In this document: positions 5,118 to 6,007 of the stretch, one piece after another
Position numbering within the stretch: the stretch's first letter is position 1
How the letters are laid out: each line of letters begins with the position of its first letter
NCBI GenBank assembly: GCA_024278285.1
Contig: JAJRTM010000541.1
Coordinates: 1 to 6,007 of the forward strand
Direction: 5' to 3'
DNA from: Planctomycetota bacterium
GTDB taxonomy: Bacteria > Planctomycetota > Planctomycetia > Planctomycetales > Planctomycetaceae
DNA: 6,007 bases
Made by a program: the position numbers and the translations under genes
Notes under the pieces: model-generated
The model's input: the letters and a program-made list of their open reading frames with translations, nothing else
What the model was told of the DNA's origin: nothing
Databases searched by the model: none

Positions 5118-5999
5118 TCACACCAAAGCAGGAGTTTCCAACATTCTTCGGTAAACTTGAAACTGTCGCGTCTGAGACCGCAACAACGGGATGTTTTCAT
5201 CCTGCGGCGAATGAAAACAGGGAGCGAATAACGCATCTTGTTTGCAAAGGTATTCATCGAGAGAGACAATATAAAATGGAACAAACGAATTCCCACCCGT
5301 CAATTGCCTGGCGGCTTCAATAATGTTCTGCTTCCGCTGTTTTGCTCCCGTGATGACAAACAGAACCCGATAATCTGGTGTGCCAACCATATCGACCAGA
5401 TACCGCTGCATCTTACTCGTAATACTGTCCGCATCTTTGTACGAAAAAACTCGCTCGGTACTGTTATCGAGTTCCACGCAATAGGTGAATTCTTTCCCAT
5501 TAGGCAGTAGCAGTTTGAAGTGAGCATCAGGAAAAAGAGGACGTTCGCCACAATCAATTCTGAATGTGTTCTCGGGATGAAAATCAATCACGTCAATTCC
5601 TCGATGATGGGCAGCAACATAAGTCTGCACAATGAATTTTGACAACGCCTGTTGATGCCGATGCCGTCCGGGATTCATTTCCTTAAAGAAACGTTTCGTC
5701 GGCGGCTTGATCTCATCATCCTGCATCACCGTGCGATACCCAGCCAATGTCAGTTTGTAATACAGCCGAGCACCGCCTTGTCCAGTCGTGGCATAACGCC
5801 ACGAATGCAACTGGCCCACGGCTGTGAGATCTTTCATCCGCTCCTGTACCCGCCGGAGACTGGTAAACGGTTGCGACCACGTTTGACTAAGAACCAGAAA
5901 ATCTTCAGCGGTTAATGGGCAGCGTGTTAATGCGAGCATGATGTCATCATCACGAAGCGTTTTTTGCCAACCTTTTTTTGTCTGTGATCGTGTTGCCAT
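5118..5999 (-). CDS. Replic_Relax-family (replication-relaxation) protein
   Basis: This 293-residue protein has the two-part layout of the Replic_Relax family, whose members occur on plasmids and integrative elements beside VirD4-like ATPases and are thought to act in plasmid replication or mobilisation. Residues about 17-92 form a winged helix: helix Asp-Asp-Ile-Met-Leu-Ala-Leu, a Leu-Thr-Ala-Glu-Asp-Phe turn, recognition-like helix SLRRVQERMKDLTAVG, and a wing ending in Tyr-Tyr-Lys-Leu-Thr. A conserved-looking RHRHQQALSKF (112-122) follows. Residues about 135-250 resemble a PD-(D/E)xK-type nuclease fold, with Pro157-Asp158 (PDAHFKL), Glu176-Leu-Asp178 in CVELDNSTE, Lys196 in KMQRYL, and strand LFVITG. 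The usual catalytic ExK is ExD here, so nuclease activity is uncertain. The start chosen is ATG at 5999-5997; the frame stays open for the last 8 bases of the window, so a further upstream start cannot be excluded. A 246-base structured gap separates it from the ATPase gene. Confidence 0.8.
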   Translation of the reverse strand: MATRSQTKKGWQKTLRDDDIMLALTRCPLTAEDFLVLSQTWSQPFTSLRRVQERMKDLTAVGQLHSWRYATTGQGGARLYYKLTLAGYRTVMQDDEIKPPTKRFFKEMNPGRHRHQQALSKFIVQTYVAAHHRGIDVIDFHPENTFRIDCGERPLFPDAHFKLLLPNGKEFTYCVELDNSTERVFSYKDADSITSKMQRYLVDMVGTPDYRVLFVITGAKQRKQNIIEAARQLTGGNSFVPFYIVSLDEYLCKQDALFAPCFHSPQDENIPLLRSQTRQFQVYRRMLETPALV

Positions 6000-6007
6000 C
6001 GGTTGGC

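Noticed and set aside
1..6007. CRISPR array, tRNA, rRNA or insertion-sequence ends
   Set aside because: I saw no regularly spaced direct repeats, no cloverleaf-like sequence and no transposase or terminal repeats in the window.

Overview
The window reads as part of a mobile or plasmid-like accessory region with conjugation-type genes. The GC content is moderate. The gene set is a Replic_Relax-family protein, a soluble VirD4/TraG-like ATPase and a RelE/ParE toxin pair, with weak Shine-Dalgarno signals and large unrecognised proteins beside them. This recalls Planctomycetota genomes, but that is an impression from family knowledge. No rRNA, tRNA or housekeeping marker is present to prove it.

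Layout, right to left (most genes are on the minus strand). A Replic_Relax protein (5118-5999) is followed by a 246-base non-coding stretch rich in small inverted repeats. Next come a 780-residue FtsK/VirD4-type DNA-transfer ATPase (2529-4871), a small probable winged-helix protein (2237-2494) and an antitoxin/toxin pair (1931-2209 and 1590-1934) whose genes overlap by ATGA. All five genes point the same way and are closely spaced from 4871 leftwards, so they may form one operon with the addiction module at its tail. The toxin gene then meets, tail to tail with a 7-base overlap, a plus-strand gene for an unrecognised 210-residue protein (964-1596). That gene is divergent from another unrecognised gene (896 to beyond base 1), which runs off the left edge. 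The two share a 67-base intergenic region carrying a perfect 7-bp inverted repeat.

How the genes may work together (inference). The Replic_Relax protein would act on plasmid or element DNA and the VirD4-like ATPase would pump or couple DNA. The winged-helix protein could be an accessory DNA binder or regulator, and the toxin-antitoxin pair would stabilise the element. No classical relaxase, VirB4, integrase or replication initiator is visible here, so the window is only part of the module.

The most interesting items are the structured gap at 4872-5117, which is a candidate oriT or structured leader and holds a short open frame in phase with the ATPase. Next are the two unrecognised proteins around the divergent promoter, one with a clamp-binding-like QLELPF motif near its C-terminus and one with a CxxC motif and an acidic linker. 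The small winged-helix gene attached to the ATPase is also worth a look. None of this alone demonstrates a new system.
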